A stretch of DNA of 64,000 nt, taken from assembly GCF_022808325.1 (NCBI RefSeq), contig NZ_JALGCL010000002.1, positions 459,908 through 523,907 on the forward strand. Reading direction: 5' to 3'. Made by a program: the position numbers and the translations under genes. Positions within the stretch are counted from its first letter, which is position 1, and every line of letters starts with the position of its first letter. Positions 36,573 through 49,046 of the stretch are shown piece by piece. Below the pieces are notes generated by a model. That model worked only from the letters and a program-made list of their open reading frames with translations. It had not been told where the DNA came from and made no database searches. This DNA comes from Cognatiluteimonas sedimenti. Lineage in GTDB: Bacteria; Pseudomonadota; Gammaproteobacteria; Xanthomonadales; Xanthomonadaceae.

Positions 36573-37580
36573 ATGACCCAGACGATCACGGTCATCCGCG
36601 GCGACGGTATCGGCCCGGAGATCATGGATGCCACCCTGCACGTGCTCGACGCGATGGACGTCGGCCTGCAATACGAATTCGCGGACGCAGGCCTCGTGGC
36701 GCTGGAAACGACCGGCGAGCTGCTGCCGGCCGCGACCATGGACTCGATCCGCCGCAACCGGGTCGCGCTGAAGAGCCCGCTGACCACGCCGGTCGGTGGC
36801 GGCTTCTCCTCGATCAACGTCGAGCTGCGCAAGCGCTTCGACCTGTACGCCAACGTGCGTCCGGCCAAGTCGTTCCCCAACACCAGGTCGCGCTTCCCAT
36901 CGGGGGTGGACCTGATCACGGTGCGCGAGAATACCGAGGGTGCCTACAGCGCCGAGGGCCAGGAGCTTTCGCCCGACGGCGACACCGCGACCTCGATCAC
37001 CAAGACTACCCGCCGCGGCTCCGAGCGCATCGTCCGCTACGCCTTCGACCTGGCGCGCCGCACCGGCCGCAAGCAGGTCACGGTGGTGCACAAGGCCAAC
37101 ATCCTGAAGTCGACCTCGGGGCTGTTCTTGAAGGTCGCGCGCGAGGTCGCCGCGCAGTACCCGGACATCCAGTGCAACGAGCTGATCGTCGACAACTGCT
37201 GCATGCAACTGGTGATGCGGCCGGAGCAGTTCGACATCATCGTCACCACCAACCTGTTCGGCGACATCATTTCCGACCTGTGCGCGGGGCTGGTGGGCGG
37301 CCTCGGGCTGGCCCCGGGCGCCAACATCGGTACCGACGCGGCGATCTTCGAGGCGGTGCATGGCACCGCGCCGGACATCGCCGGGCAGGGCAAGGCCAAT
37401 CCCTGTGCCTTGCTGCTGGGCGCGGCGCAGATGCTCGACCATCTCGGGCTGCCGGAGAAGGCCACGCGCCTGCGCGAGGCCATCGTCGCCACACTGGAAG
37501 CGAAGGACTCGCTGACCCCCGACCTGGGCGGCAGCGGCAACACCCAGGCCTTCGCCAAGGCGATCGCCAGCCGCGTCTGA
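36573..37580 (+). CDS. icd: Isocitrate dehydrogenase, NAD-type
   Basis: The 335-residue enzyme belongs to the IDH/IPMDH family and is short like the NAD-dependent IDH subunits rather than the ~415-residue NADP enzyme of E. coli. Motifs: ITVIRGDGIGPEIMDAT, VALKSPLTTPVGGGFSSINVELRKRFDLYANVRP, NTEGAYS, HKANILKSTSGLFL, ITTNLFGDIISDLC-type Asp cluster and AVHGTAPDIAGQGKANP. The family uses Mg and converts isocitrate to 2-oxoglutarate. A CATAAT hexamer lies at 36506-36511. Homoisocitrate dehydrogenase is a less likely alternative. Confidence 0.9.
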   Translation: MTQTITVIRGDGIGPEIMDATLHVLDAMDVGLQYEFADAGLVALETTGELLPAATMDSIRRNRVALKSPLTTPVGGGFSSINVELRKRFDLYANVRPAKSFPNTRSRFPSGVDLITVRENTEGAYSAEGQELSPDGDTATSITKTTRRGSERIVRYAFDLARRTGRKQVTVVHKANILKSTSGLFLKVAREVAAQYPDIQCNELIVDNCCMQLVMRPEQFDIIVTTNLFGDIISDLCAGLVGGLGLAPGANIGTDAAIFEAVHGTAPDIAGQGKANPCALLLGAAQMLDHLGLPEKATRLREAIVATLEAKDSLTPDLGGSGNTQAFAKAIASRV

Positions 37581-37608
37581 ATGCCGCGGCTGCCGGCGTG
37601 CCTGCGCG

Positions 37609-37637
37609 TTGACAGCGCCGGCGACGCTCCGGACAAT
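37609..37637 (+). promoter_or_regulatory. Promoter for the tRNA-Pro-Arg-His-Lys cluster
   Basis: A perfect -35 TTGACA (37609-37614) and a -10-like GACAAT (37632-37637) are separated by 17 bp. Initiation near 37644 would give a leader of about 53 nt before tRNA-Pro. Spacers inside the cluster are short (15-40 nt), so cotranscription is likely. Confidence 0.6.
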
Positions 37638-37696
37638 GGCCGGCCTTTCGTGGCGTTGGCGCGTGCGGAAGTCCAGGGTTCGGCCGGCCACAATGG

Positions 37697-37773
37697 CGGG
37701 GTATAGCGCAGTCTGGTAGCGCGCCTGCTTTGGGAGCAGGATGTCGGGGGTTCGAATCCCTCTACCCCGACCA
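37697..37773 (+). tRNA. tRNA-Pro (TGG)
   Basis: A full cloverleaf: acceptor CGGGGTA/TACCCCG, D arm, anticodon loop with TGG in CTGCTTTGGGAGCAG, the T arm GGTTCGAATCC, discriminator A and encoded CCA. TGG reads CCA, CCG and probably CCT codons. Confidence 0.96.
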
Positions 37774-37813
37774 CCGCCTGCAGGCCAGGGCATCGATGCG
37801 ACAATCCGGCCGG

Positions 37814-37890
37814 GCGCCCGTAGCTCAACCGGATAGAGCACCGGCCTTCTAAGCCGGCGGTTGCAGGTTCGAGTCCTGCCGGGCGCGCCA
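37814..37890 (+). tRNA. tRNA-Arg (TCT)
   Basis: Acceptor GCGCCCG pairs with CGGGCGC. The anticodon stem-loop CCGGCCTTCTAAGCCGG carries TCT, reading AGA/AGG. T arm GGTTCGAGTCC; discriminator G and encoded CCA. It is the second gene of the tRNA cluster. Confidence 0.96.
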
Positions 37891-37904
37891 CGCAGTGCTG
37901 ATTT

Positions 37905-37982
<78 letters not shown>

Positions 37983-37992
37983 AATTCGGATT

Positions 37993-38001
37993 TGCTACAA
38001 T
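37993..38001 (+). promoter_or_regulatory. Extended -10 element before tRNA-Lys
   Basis: TGCTACAAT is an extended -10 (TG-C-TACAAT) 8 nt before tRNA-Lys and 10 nt after tRNA-His. It could give tRNA-Lys a start of its own besides read-through from the cluster promoter. No matching -35 is evident. Confidence 0.4.
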
Positions 38002-38009
38002 TTTCCCGC

Positions 38010-38085
38010 GGGCCGTTAGCTCAGTTGGTAGAGCAGTTGACTCTTAATCAATAGGTCCAAGGTTCGAATCCTTGACGGCCCACCA
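38010..38085 (+). tRNA. tRNA-Lys (CTT)
   Basis: Acceptor GGGCCGT pairs with ACGGCCC. The anticodon stem-loop GTTGACTCTTAATCAAT carries CTT. T arm AGGTTCGAATCCTT, discriminator A, encoded CCA. Last member of the cluster, followed by a terminator 10 nt downstream. Confidence 0.95.
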
Positions 38086-38094
38086 TCCGCGAAA

Positions 38095-38124
38095 CGCCCG
38101 GCCCCGCGCCGGGCGTTTTTTTTT
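38095..38124 (+). terminator. Rho-independent terminator after the tRNA cluster
   Basis: The hairpin CGCCCGGC-N5-GCCGGGCG (38095-38115) is followed by nine T residues (38116-38124), a textbook intrinsic terminator. Confidence 0.92.
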
Positions 38125-38137
38125 GCGGACGGTCCCG

Positions 38138-38255
38138 TGGGAGAAGCAGGTGGCCCGCCATTCGCGGGACACGCCGCGAGTACGTCCATGTAGGCTCATC
38201 GGCGACATCCATGTCGCCGAAGGTCCCGCGAATGGCGGGCCACCTGCTTCTCCCA
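38138..38255. repeat. Nested palindrome, 33-bp perfect inverted arms
   Basis: Arms 38138-38170 and 38223-38255 are perfect inverted copies (start TGGGAGAAGCAGGTGGCCCG). The 52-bp loop holds a second palindrome TCGGCGACAT/ATGTCGCCGA (38199-38220) preceded by TACGTCCATGTAGGCTC. The inner words resemble short dispersed repeats I associate with Xanthomonad intergenic regions. No ORF or transposase lies inside. Confidence 0.8.
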
Positions 38256-38378
38256 GACGAGCCGGCGCTTGAAGGGAAAAAAGCAGCCAGACCCCCCGAA
38301 TCTCCAAGCTCGCGTAGTCGCCGCCCGGCGGGCTGGGGTGCGGAGAGTGGACCATGGATGGTCCACGACCGGACTTAG

Positions 38379-38430
38379 AGACAGGATGTCGTCAGGAAGG
38401 CGCAGCACCCCCGGCCCGCCGGGCGGCGAC
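38379..38430. repeat. Imperfect direct repeat, copy 1
   Basis: The unit starts AGACAGGATGTCGTCAGGA and ends with a C/G-rich hairpin CCCGCCGGGCGGCGAC. A closely similar copy lies ~104 bp downstream (38483-38532). The paired copies suggest a dispersed intergenic element. Confidence 0.65.
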
Positions 38431-38482
38431 TCCCCCCCGAAGCTCGTTCCCGCAATGATCGCTGGCCAGTCCTCTGACCCGA

Positions 38483-38532
38483 AGACAGGATGTCGTCGGG
38501 AGGGCGCAGCACACCGCCCGTCGGGCGGCGAC
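38483..38532. repeat. Imperfect direct repeat, copy 2
   Basis: It shares AGACAGGATGTCGTC exactly with copy 1, then GGAGGGCGCAGCAC with a few changes, and ends CGTCGGGCGGCGAC. The 52-bp segment between the units (38431-38482) is unrelated to them. Spacer between tRNA-Lys and tRNA-Leu. Confidence 0.65.
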
Positions 38533-38619
38533 CGTGTCCGAGGCCGAGTTTCGATCCCGGCGGAAGGAGGGGCAGATTCGTGCGCCATGGCGGGCGGCGG
38601 CCTTAGAATCGCGGCCAGC

Positions 38620-38707
<88 letters not shown>

Positions 38708-38925
38708 CAGGCGGAAATCCGCGGGGCAGGCCCCAGCGAGCGCTTGCGGACGCCGTGGCCCGGATCTGCGTCCACGATTCGCGCCAGCGGCGCTGGCGGC
38801 AGGCCGCCAAATCAGCGAAACTACCGCGTTCCGCCGCCTTCCGGTGCGTGCTCATGCCGCGCCGGGACGGCCCGACAAGTCAACGCAACGTGCCGTGGCC
38901 CCCGGCCGCGGTTGCAGGAGTGGGT

Positions 38926-40242
38926 ATGCCAGCTTCAGATACGCAGGTCTCGGTCGAATCCGTCGGTAACCTCGAGCGTCGCATGACCCTCCGCCTCCCG
39001 GCCGAGCGGCTGGAAACCCAGGTCGGCGGCCGCCTGCGCGAGATCGCCAGGACCGCCCGGATCAAGGGCTTCCGCCCCGGCAAGGTGCCGACCAAGGTGG
39101 TCGAGCAGCGCTATGGCGAGCAGGTCCGTGCCGAGGTGCTGGACGGCCTGCTGCGCGAAGGCTTCGACGAAGCCGTGCGCGACAACGCGCTGCGGATCGC
39201 CGGCAACCCGCGGATCGAGCCCGCCGCCGCCGATGGCGGCGAAGGCGACCTGTCGTACGTGGCGACGTTCGAGCTGGTGCCGGACTTCGGCGACGTCGAT
39301 GTCGCCAAGCTGCAGGTGGTGCGCGCCACGGCCGAAGTGACCGATGCCGACATCGACCGCATGATCGAGAACCTGCGCCTGCAGCGCCGCAGCTGGAGCG
39401 CGGTCACGCGCCCGGCGAAGGAAGGCGACGCCGTCGACGTCCAGACCTGGTCGCAGGCCGGCGACGAGCGCCTGCCCGCCGAAGGCGTGGAGCACGGCGT
39501 GGACGTGATCGGTTCCGGCGCGATGCTGCCGGAGATCGAGACCGCGCTGGCGGGAATGAGCGCCGGCGAAAAGAAGGCCATCGAGGTCACCTTCCCCGAG
39601 CAGTGGCGGGTGCCGCAGCTGGCCGGCAAGACCGTGCAGGTGCACCTGAAGGCCGAGCAGGTCTCCGAGCCGGTGATGCCCGAGGTCGACCCGGCGTTCA
39701 TCCGCAGCTTCGGGGTGAAGAGCGGGGAGATGGCGCAGTTCCGCACCGAGATCCGCAGCAACCTGGAGCGCGAGCTCAAGGGCGCGCTGATGAACCGCCT
39801 GCGGCGCGAGGTGGGCGAGCAGCTGGCCGCCGCCTATGCCGGGGTCGAGCTGCCACCGCGCCTTGTCGAGAACGAAGCCCGCTCCATGGCCCAGCAGGCG
39901 CTGCAGCAGGCACGCCAGCAGGGCCAGCAGGTTGCGCTGCCGGAAAACGCCCACGAGACGTTCATGGAACCCGCGCGCAAGCGCGTGCTGGTCGCGTTGC
40001 TGGTGGGCGAGGTCGCGCGCCGCAACGAGCTGCGCCTGGACCCCAAGCGCCTGAACGAACTGCTGCGCCTGATCGCCTCGACCTACGAGGAGCCGCAGCA
40101 GGTCATTGAGTTGTACCGCAACGACCCCCAGTTGATGGCGGGACTGCAGTCGCGGGCCATGGAAGAGCAGGTAATCGACTGGATCGCCGAACGCGCGCAG
40201 CACACCGAGCAGTCGCTATCCTTCCAGGAAGCCATCGGCTGA
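38926..40242 (+). CDS. tig: Trigger factor, ribosome-associated chaperone
   Basis: Trigger factor binds the ribosome exit site and shields nascent chains. The 438-residue product has the N-terminal ribosome-binding domain with the signature [12 protein letters not shown], a FKBP-type PPIase domain (~160-245, [36 protein letters not shown]), and the helical C-terminal arms. ATG 38926 is 5 nt after CAGGAG. Length fits E. coli Tig (432). It starts the tig-clpP-clpX-lon block. Confidence 0.97.
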   Translation: MPASDTQVSVESVGNLERRMTLRLPAERLETQVGGRLREIARTARIKGFRPGKVPTKVVEQRYGEQVRAEVLDGLLREGFDEAVRDNALRIAGNPRIEPAAADGGEGDLSYVATFELVPDFGDVDVAKLQVVRATAEVTDADIDRMIENLRLQRRSWSAVTRPAKEGDAVDVQTWSQAGDERLPAEGVEHGVDVIGSGAMLPEIETALAGMSAGEKKAIEVTFPEQWRVPQLAGKTVQVHLKAEQVSEPVMPEVDPAFIRSFGVKSGEMAQFRTEIRSNLERELKGALMNRLRREVGEQLAAAYAGVELPPRLVENEARSMAQQALQQARQQGQQVALPENAHETFMEPARKRVLVALLVGEVARRNELRLDPKRLNELLRLIASTYEEPQQVIELYRNDPQLMAGLQSRAMEEQVIDWIAERAQHTEQSLSFQEAIG

Positions 40243-40277
40243 GGCCGGCGGCTCCCGCCGACGAGACAAGGGAATCC

Positions 40278-40904
40278 ATGAGCAACGAGACGAAGGCCCT
40301 TAACCTGGTGCCGATGGTGGTCGAGCAGACCAGCCGCGGCGAGCGCGCGTACGACATCTATTCGCGGCTGCTGAAGGAGCGGGTGATCTTCCTGGTCGGC
40401 GGCATCGATGACCACGTCGCCAACGTGATCGTCGCGCAGATGCTGTTCCTCGAGGCCGAGAACCCCGAGAAGGACATCAGCCTGTACATCAACTCGCCCG
40501 GCGGCATCGTCACCGCGGGCATGGCGATCTACGACACCATGCAGTTCATCAAGCCCGACGTGAGCACGATCTGCGTCGGCCAGGCGGCGAGCATGGGCGC
40601 GCTGCTGCTGGCGTCCGGCGCCAAGGGCAAGCGCTACGCGCTGCCCAACTCGCGGGTGATGATCCACCAGCCGCTGGGCGGCTTCCAGGGCCAGGCCACG
40701 GACATCGAGATCCACGCCCGCGAGATCCTGTCGATGAAGCAGCGGCTCAACGAGATCCTGTCCAATCACACCGGGCAGGCGCTGGACACCATCGCCCGCG
40801 ACACCGAACGCGACAACTTCAAGAGCGCCGAGGCCTCGCGCGAATACGGCCTGATCGACCAGGTGCTGGAGCGGCGCCCGGAAGACTCGATCCAGCCGGC
40901 GTGA
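40278..40904 (+). CDS. clpP: ATP-dependent Clp protease proteolytic subunit
   Basis: ClpP forms the 14-mer protease chamber used with ClpX and ClpA. The 208-residue product has catalytic Ser105 in [11 protein letters not shown], His130 in VMIHQPLGG and Asp179 in ERDNF. The N-terminal [20 protein letters not shown] is standard. It starts 35 nt after tig with a ribosome site AAGGGAA. No clpA or clpS is present here; clpX follows after 138 nt. Confidence 0.97.
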   Translation: MSNETKALNLVPMVVEQTSRGERAYDIYSRLLKERVIFLVGGIDDHVANVIVAQMLFLEAENPEKDISLYINSPGGIVTAGMAIYDTMQFIKPDVSTICVGQAASMGALLLASGAKGKRYALPNSRVMIHQPLGGFQGQATDIEIHAREILSMKQRLNEILSNHTGQALDTIARDTERDNFKSAEASREYGLIDQVLERRPEDSIQPA

Positions 40905-41042
40905 CGGCCATCTCCACGCTCCGGAAGTTGCGCGCAAGACACTGATCAAAAACACTTTTCATGGCGCACAACGGGTCCGGCAGCGATGCCGGGCCCCTGT
41001 GCTATTCTCGGGCCGCAACCGCGGCTGCAGCAGGTGTGGGGA

Positions 41043-42332
<1,290 letters not shown>

Positions 42333-42397
42333 CCCGAGGCCGCCGGACCTGCCGGAGCCCCCGGTTCCGGGGACAAGTGCCTGATTCCAAAGCGCCC

Positions 42398-42430
42398 GCA
42401 CGCCGCCATCGGTCCCCGATGGCGGCGTGC
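42398..42430 (+). terminator. Hairpin between clpX and lon
   Basis: A perfect 15-bp stem GCACGCCGCCATCGG/CCGATGGCGGCGTGC with a 3-nt loop lies 66 nt after clpX. There is no T-run, so termination is not certain. It sits just before the lon heat-shock promoter candidate and could insulate lon from clpX transcription. Confidence 0.5.
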
Positions 42431-42431
42431 G

Positions 42432-42458
42432 CTTGCATCCGTTTCGCGCCAGCCCCAT
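42432..42458 (+). promoter_or_regulatory. Candidate sigma-32 heat-shock promoter of lon
   Basis: CTTGCAT (42432-42438) and CCCCATAA (starting 42453) are separated by 14 bp. The sigma-32 consensus is CTTGAAA-N11-16-CCCCATNT. The distance to the lon ATG is about 100 nt. Lon is heat-shock induced in related gammaproteobacteria, so the call fits context. Confidence 0.6.
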
Positions 42459-42560
42459 AACCGTGGACATCGGCGCGTTGCGCCGCCTTGATCGCCTGGC
42501 CGGTATCGTCCGTCCAGCCGTCACCGATGCCTGCCAGGCCGCCCCCCATCCGGAGCCCCC

Positions 42561-44999
<2,439 letters not shown>

Positions 45000-45070
45000 G
45001 TGCGTTGCGCATTGCCCCGGAAACGATGACCGTGGATCGCTGGAACCCGCGCCACGGCTGGTTTTCCGTG

Positions 45071-45099
45071 TTGCGCGGCAAAAATCCGACTGGTATAAC
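45071..45099 (+). promoter_or_regulatory. hupB promoter
   Basis: TTGCGC (45071-45076) and TATAAC (45094-45099) are 17 bp apart, a strong sigma-70 pair. The expected start near 45106 gives a 5' leader of ~124 nt before the HU ATG. HU genes in gammaproteobacteria are often expressed from long leaders. Confidence 0.65.
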
Positions 45100-45229
45100 G
45101 AACGCAACCGCGACGCGCGGCATGCGCCGCATCGTGGCATCATCGATCGGGAGGGCCTGCGCAATGCCGCAGCGGGGAACCCCGGTTACCACATCCAGCG
45201 GTCGAACGATCCGCACAGGGAGTCAATCA

Positions 45230-45502
45230 ATGAACAAAGCCGATTTCATCGAAGCCGTGGCCGACGCCGCCGAACTGTCCAAGGCCGATGCCGGTCGCGC
45301 GGTCGATGCGATGATCGCTTCCATCACCAAGGCGTTGAAGAAGGGCGACACCGTCACGCTCGTCGGTTTCGGCACCTTCGACGTGCGCAAGCGCGGCGCC
45401 CGTACCGGTCGCAATCCGCGTACCGGCGAAGAGATCAAGATCGCGGCTTCGAAGAATCCTGCGTTCAAGGCCGGCAAGGCGCTGAAGGATGCGGTGAACT
45501 GA
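45230..45502 (+). CDS. hupB: DNA-binding protein HU-beta type
   Basis: HU is a small dimeric nucleoid protein bending DNA. The 90-residue product shows the family layout [27 protein letters not shown], then [24 protein letters not shown] with the DNA-grip R-x-G-x-N-P, ending [13 protein letters not shown]. The lon-hupB order is the classical one. An intrinsic terminator follows. Confidence 0.97.
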   Translation: MNKADFIEAVADAAELSKADAGRAVDAMIASITKALKKGDTVTLVGFGTFDVRKRGARTGRNPRTGEEIKIAASKNPAFKAGKALKDAVN

Positions 45503-45526
45503 TCCACGCGCGGAACATGATGCGAG

Positions 45527-45554
45527 AGCCCGGCCGCGAGCCGGGCTTTTTTTT
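45527..45554 (+). terminator. Rho-independent terminator of hupB
   Basis: The hairpin AGCCCGGC...GAGCCGGGCT is followed by eight T residues (45547-45554), 25 nt after the hupB stop. Between here and tRNA-Val (45555-45729) I see no gene. Confidence 0.92.
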
Positions 45555-45729
45555 GCCCTCGTGAAGGGCCGCGAGGCATCCCCGGCTTCCTTCCTCCCCG
45601 CCAGGCCGGGAGCGGTCGGCCAGGGCGTGGTGCCCTGGGTGCCCGCGTCCTCCTGCTGCTTGCGCCATGCTCCCCAACGGCAGGGAGGGTGAACGTTGCC
45701 CGGGGTGCGACGCGCTATCATTTTGCGGC

Positions 45730-45804
45730 GGGTGCTTAGCTCAGCGGTAGAGCGTCTCCTTTACACGGAGAGGGTCGGGGGTTCGATCCCCTCAGCACCC
45801 ACCA
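45730..45804 (+). tRNA. tRNA-Val (TAC)
   Basis: Acceptor GGGTGCT pairs with AGCACCC. The anticodon stem-loop TCTCCTTTACACGGAGA carries TAC. T arm GGGGTTCGATCCCC, discriminator A, encoded CCA. A -10-like TATCAT (45716-45721) ends just upstream, with TTGCCC at a short 14-bp spacing. Confidence 0.96.
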
Positions 45805-45834
45805 GCCGGGCGAAACCGGTCCCCGGGTTCGCGG

Positions 45835-45863
45835 TTGCGAAGACGTGGGGGCCTCTGTATCAT
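45835..45863 (+). promoter_or_regulatory. Promoter of tRNA-Asp
   Basis: TTGCGA (45835-45840) and TATCAT (45858-45863) are 17 bp apart. Initiation near 45870 is 7 nt before tRNA-Asp. So tRNA-Asp can be made independently of tRNA-Val although they are adjacent. Confidence 0.6.
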
Positions 45864-45876
45864 CCCCCGGCTCAGC

Positions 45877-45953
45877 GGAGTGGTAGTTCAGTCGGTTAGA
45901 ATGCTGGCCTGTCACGCCGGAGGTCGCGGGTTCGAGTCCCGTCCACTCCGCCA
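45877..45953 (+). tRNA. tRNA-Asp (GTC)
   Basis: Acceptor GGAGTGG pairs with CCACTCC. The anticodon stem-loop TGGCCTGTCACGCCGG carries GTC. T arm GGGTTCGAGTCCC, discriminator G, encoded CCA. Confidence 0.96.
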
Positions 45954-45966
45954 TTTGTTTTCCAGG

Positions 45967-45991
45967 AACCCCGCAGCGATGCGGGGTTTTT
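45967..45991 (+). terminator. Rho-independent terminator after tRNA-Asp
   Basis: The hairpin AACCCCGC-N6-GCGGGGTT ends in a T-run (45987-45991) 13 nt after the tRNA. It separates the tRNA from ppiD. Confidence 0.9.
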
Positions 45992-46128
45992 GTTGTCGGC
46001 CGCTTGCGCGGCCGCTGCTGCCGGCGCCGGCGACGCGTGGCGAGCGGGAACCGTCCGATTGGCCGCCCGCCGTGCCCGCCCGGCATTGCGGTTAAACTGC
46101 GCGGCTACGCCCAACCGCAAGCCGACCG

Positions 46129-48105
46129 ATGCTGCAGAAACTCCGCGAAAAGACCTCCGGCTGGATCGCAGGCGTGATCCTCGGCCTGCTGACGATTCCG
46201 TTCGCCTTCTTCGGCATGGAGCAGTACCTGTTCCAGCACAACGACACCTACGCGGCCAAGATCGAGGCGCCGCCGAAGTGGTGGCCGGCCGCCCCGGGCT
46301 GGTGGCCGGCGACGATGCTGTGGCAGCGCGAGGAAATCGATGCCGAGGAGTTCCGCAACACGTTCGAGCGCGAACGCCAGCAACAGCGCGCCAGCCAGGG
46401 CGAGCAGTTCGATGCCCGCGAGTTCGAGAAGGCCGACAACAAGCGCAGGATCCTGGATGACATGGTCGACCGCCGGGTATTGCGGATGATGGCCGGGCGC
46501 GCCGGCATCGTCGTGGGCGACGCGCAGGTGCGCAACGAGATCCAGTCCATTCCCGCATTCCAGGTGGACGGCAAGTTCAACCCGCAGCAATACCAGCTCA
46601 CGCTCGCTGCGCAGGTGCCGCAACGCAGCCCGCGCCAGTTCGAGCAGGTAGTGCGCGAAGACCTGCAGCAGACGCTGATCCCGAGCCAGTTGCTGGAATC
46701 CGCCTTCGTCACCCCGGCCGAGGTCGAGCGCCTGCTGCGCCTGATCGGCGAGAAGCGCGACGTCTCGTTCGTGGTGCTGCCGCCGCCTGCCGCCGACACC
46801 GGCGCGGTTTCGGCGGCGGAAATCCAGCGCTGGTATGACAGCCATGGAAGCGACTACCGCGCGCCGGAGACGGTGACGCTGGAATACGTCGACATCGACG
46901 GCAGCCAGTTGCCGGCCCCGGCGGCCGCGGACGACAACGTCCTGCGCCAACGCTACGAGCAGGAGAAGAACCGCTACAGCCAGTCCGAGGAACGCTTGGC
47001 CTCGCACATCCTGGTCAAGGTCGATGCCGGCGCCGACGCCGCGACGCAGAAGGCCGCGCAGGCGAAGGCGGAACGGATCGCGGCGCAGGCGAGGCAGCCG
47101 GGTGCCGACTTCGCCGCGCTCGCCCGCGCCGACTCCGATGACGCAGGTTCCAAGGCCGCTGGCGGCGACCTGGGTTGGGTCGGCAAGGAAATGATGGCCA
47201 AGCCATTCGAGGACGCGTTGTTCGCGATGCAGCCCGGCGAGGTGCGTGGCCCGGTCAAGACCGAGTTCGGCTGGCACGTGATCCAGCTGCGCGAGGTCAA
47301 GGCCGGCTCGCAGGTTCCCTTCGAGCAGGTTCGCGAGCAACTGGCCAAGGAACAGGCCGAAGCCGACCGCGAGCGCGTGTTCAACGACCTCACCGGCAAG
47401 CTGGTCGACCAGGTCTACAAGAATCCGACCACGCTGGCGCCCGCGGCGCGCGCCGCGAACCTGCCGGTGCTCAAGGCCGGGCCGATCGCCCGCGGCAGCG
47501 GTACCGGCGTCCTCGCCAACGCCGCGGTGCAGCGCGCGGCGTTCTCCGAGACCCTGATCCAGGACGGAACCGTCAGCGATCCGATCGAGATCGCGCCCGG
47601 GCATAGCGTGCTGATCCGGGTGGTGGCGCACGAGCAGGCGCGCGCGCTGCCGCTGGCCAAGGTCAGCGGCCAGGTGATCGCCGCGATCCGCGCCGATCGC
47701 GCCAACCGGGCCGCGGTGGCGGCCGCGGATGCGATGGTCGCCGAAGTGCGCGGCGGCAAGCCGCTGGCCGAAGTCGCGGCCGCCCGGCAACTGGCGACCA
47801 GCGATGTCCCGGGCTTGCCGCGCGGCGCGCCGGTGCCCGACGCCAAGGCCAACCAGGCCTTGTTCGAGGTGCCGGCCCCGGCCGCGGGCAAAGTCGCGCC
47901 CGGCAGGGTGGTGCTGGACGACGGCCGCATCGTGGTGTTCGCCGTGAGCAAGGTCATCCCCGGCGATCCGAAGGAGGCCACGCCGCAACAGCGCGCGACG
48001 CTGCAGCAGCAGCTGGCGCAAATGGCCGGCAACGACGACGCGCGCGCGCTGGTCAAGTCGCTGCGCAAGCGGATGCAGATCACGGTTGCCGAGAGCCGGC
48101 TGTAG
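46129..48105 (+). CDS. ppiD: Periplasmic folding chaperone PpiD (SurA N-domain/parvulin)
   Basis: PpiD is an inner-membrane-anchored chaperone at the SecYEG exit. The 658-residue product has a short cytoplasmic tail, one membrane helix at about residues 11-31 (SGWIAGVILGLLTIPFAFFG), a SurA_N-type helical region, a parvulin domain (~285-390, SHILVKVDAGADAATQKAA, FGWHVIQLREV) and a C-terminal domain. E. coli PpiD is 623 aa. Gene order lon-hupB-ppiD is conserved across gammaproteobacteria. Confidence 0.94.
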   Translation: MLQKLREKTSGWIAGVILGLLTIPFAFFGMEQYLFQHNDTYAAKIEAPPKWWPAAPGWWPATMLWQREEIDAEEFRNTFERERQQQRASQGEQFDAREFEKADNKRRILDDMVDRRVLRMMAGRAGIVVGDAQVRNEIQSIPAFQVDGKFNPQQYQLTLAAQVPQRSPRQFEQVVREDLQQTLIPSQLLESAFVTPAEVERLLRLIGEKRDVSFVVLPPPAADTGAVSAAEIQRWYDSHGSDYRAPETVTLEYVDIDGSQLPAPAAADDNVLRQRYEQEKNRYSQSEERLASHILVKVDAGADAATQKAAQAKAERIAAQARQPGADFAALARADSDDAGSKAAGGDLGWVGKEMMAKPFEDALFAMQPGEVRGPVKTEFGWHVIQLREVKAGSQVPFEQVREQLAKEQAEADRERVFNDLTGKLVDQVYKNPTTLAPAARAANLPVLKAGPIARGSGTGVLANAAVQRAAFSETLIQDGTVSDPIEIAPGHSVLIRVVAHEQARALPLAKVSGQVIAAIRADRANRAAVAAADAMVAEVRGGKPLAEVAAARQLATSDVPGLPRGAPVPDAKANQALFEVPAPAAGKVAPGRVVLDDGRIVVFAVSKVIPGDPKEATPQQRATLQQQLAQMAGNDDARALVKSLRKRMQITVAESRL

Positions 48106-48133
48106 GCGGCGGGGTCGCTGGTCCCGGCCACGC

Positions 48134-48161
48134 AAAAAGCCCGGCATCCGCCGGGCTTTTT
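48134..48161. terminator. Bidirectional terminator between ppiD and fabI
   Basis: AAAAAGCCCGGC-ATC-CGCCGGGCTTTTT is flanked by A- and T-runs and lies in the gap between convergent stops (48105 and 48189), so it can serve both strands. Confidence 0.92.
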
Positions 48162-48188
48162 CGTTTGCATCGTCGGTGCCGTTGGCGC

Positions 48189-48977
48189 TTAGTCGATCCC
48201 GGTCATCCCGACGATGCTGAAGCCGGCATCGACATAGGTGACTTCGCCGGTGATGCCGGCGGCCAGGTCCGAACACAGGAACGCGGCAGCGTTGCCGACA
48301 TCCTCGATGGTGACGTTGCGGCGCAGGGGCGCCGCGGCTTCGAACTGCGACAGCATCTTGCGGAAGTTGCCCACGCCCGACGCGGCCAGGGTCTTGATCG
48401 GCCCGGCCGAGATCGCGTTGACGCGGGTGCCCTCGGGCCCCAGGTTCAGCGCCAGGTAGCGCACGGTGGATTCCAGGCTGGCCTTGGCCACGCCCATCAC
48501 GTTGTAGTTCTGCAGCGCACGGATCGCGCCGAGGTAGCTCAAGGTCAGGATCGCGCCGTTGCGGCCCTTCATCTGCGGCCGCGCGGCCTTGGCCAGCGCA
48601 GCCAGCGAATACGCCGAGATGTCCTGGGCGATGGCGAAGTTCTCGCGGGTGATGCCATCCAGGAAGTCGCCGCCGATCGCCTCGCGCGGCGCGTAGGCGA
48701 TGCAGTGCACGAGGATGTCGAAGCCTTCGGGCCAATGCTTGCCAAGTTCGGCGAAACAGGCGTCGATCTGCGCGTCGTCGGCGACGTCCAGCGGCAGCAC
48801 GATCTTCGAACCGTACTCCGCGGCGGCGTCCTCGACCCGCGACTTGAGCTTGTCGTTCTGATAGGTCAGCGCCAGCTCGGCGCCTTGCCGGTGCATCGCC
48901 TCTGCGATGCCGTTGGCGATCGAACGCTGGCTGGCGATGCCGGTGACCAGTGCGCGCTTGCCCTGCAGGAATCCCAT
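48189..48977 (-). CDS. fabI: Enoyl-[acyl-carrier-protein] reductase, NADH
   Basis: FabI reduces trans-2-enoyl-ACP in fatty acid synthesis and is the triclosan target. The 262-residue product has the divergent Rossmann motif [16 protein letters not shown], the catalytic pair in [21 protein letters not shown] (Y-x6-K), and the C-terminal [18 protein letters not shown] lid. ATG 48977 is followed by [12 protein letters not shown]. It is monocistronic, converging with ppiD. Confidence 0.97.
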   Translation of the reverse strand: MGFLQGKRALVTGIASQRSIANGIAEAMHRQGAELALTYQNDKLKSRVEDAAAEYGSKIVLPLDVADDAQIDACFAELGKHWPEGFDILVHCIAYAPREAIGGDFLDGITRENFAIAQDISAYSLAALAKAARPQMKGRNGAILTLSYLGAIRALQNYNVMGVAKASLESTVRYLALNLGPEGTRVNAISAGPIKTLAASGVGNFRKMLSQFEAAAPLRRNVTIEDVGNAAAFLCSDLAAGITGEVTYVDAGFSIVGMTGID

Positions 48978-49046
48978 GGTGTCGTCCGTTCTGCGATACA
49001 GGCCGATAGTGTGCCTGCGCGCGGCCTTGCGGGCTACTTACCCCGC

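Noticed and set aside
38138..38532. CRISPR array between tRNA genes
   Set aside because: Repeats are only two-fold, imperfect and unevenly spaced, with no cas genes; they are palindromic elements.
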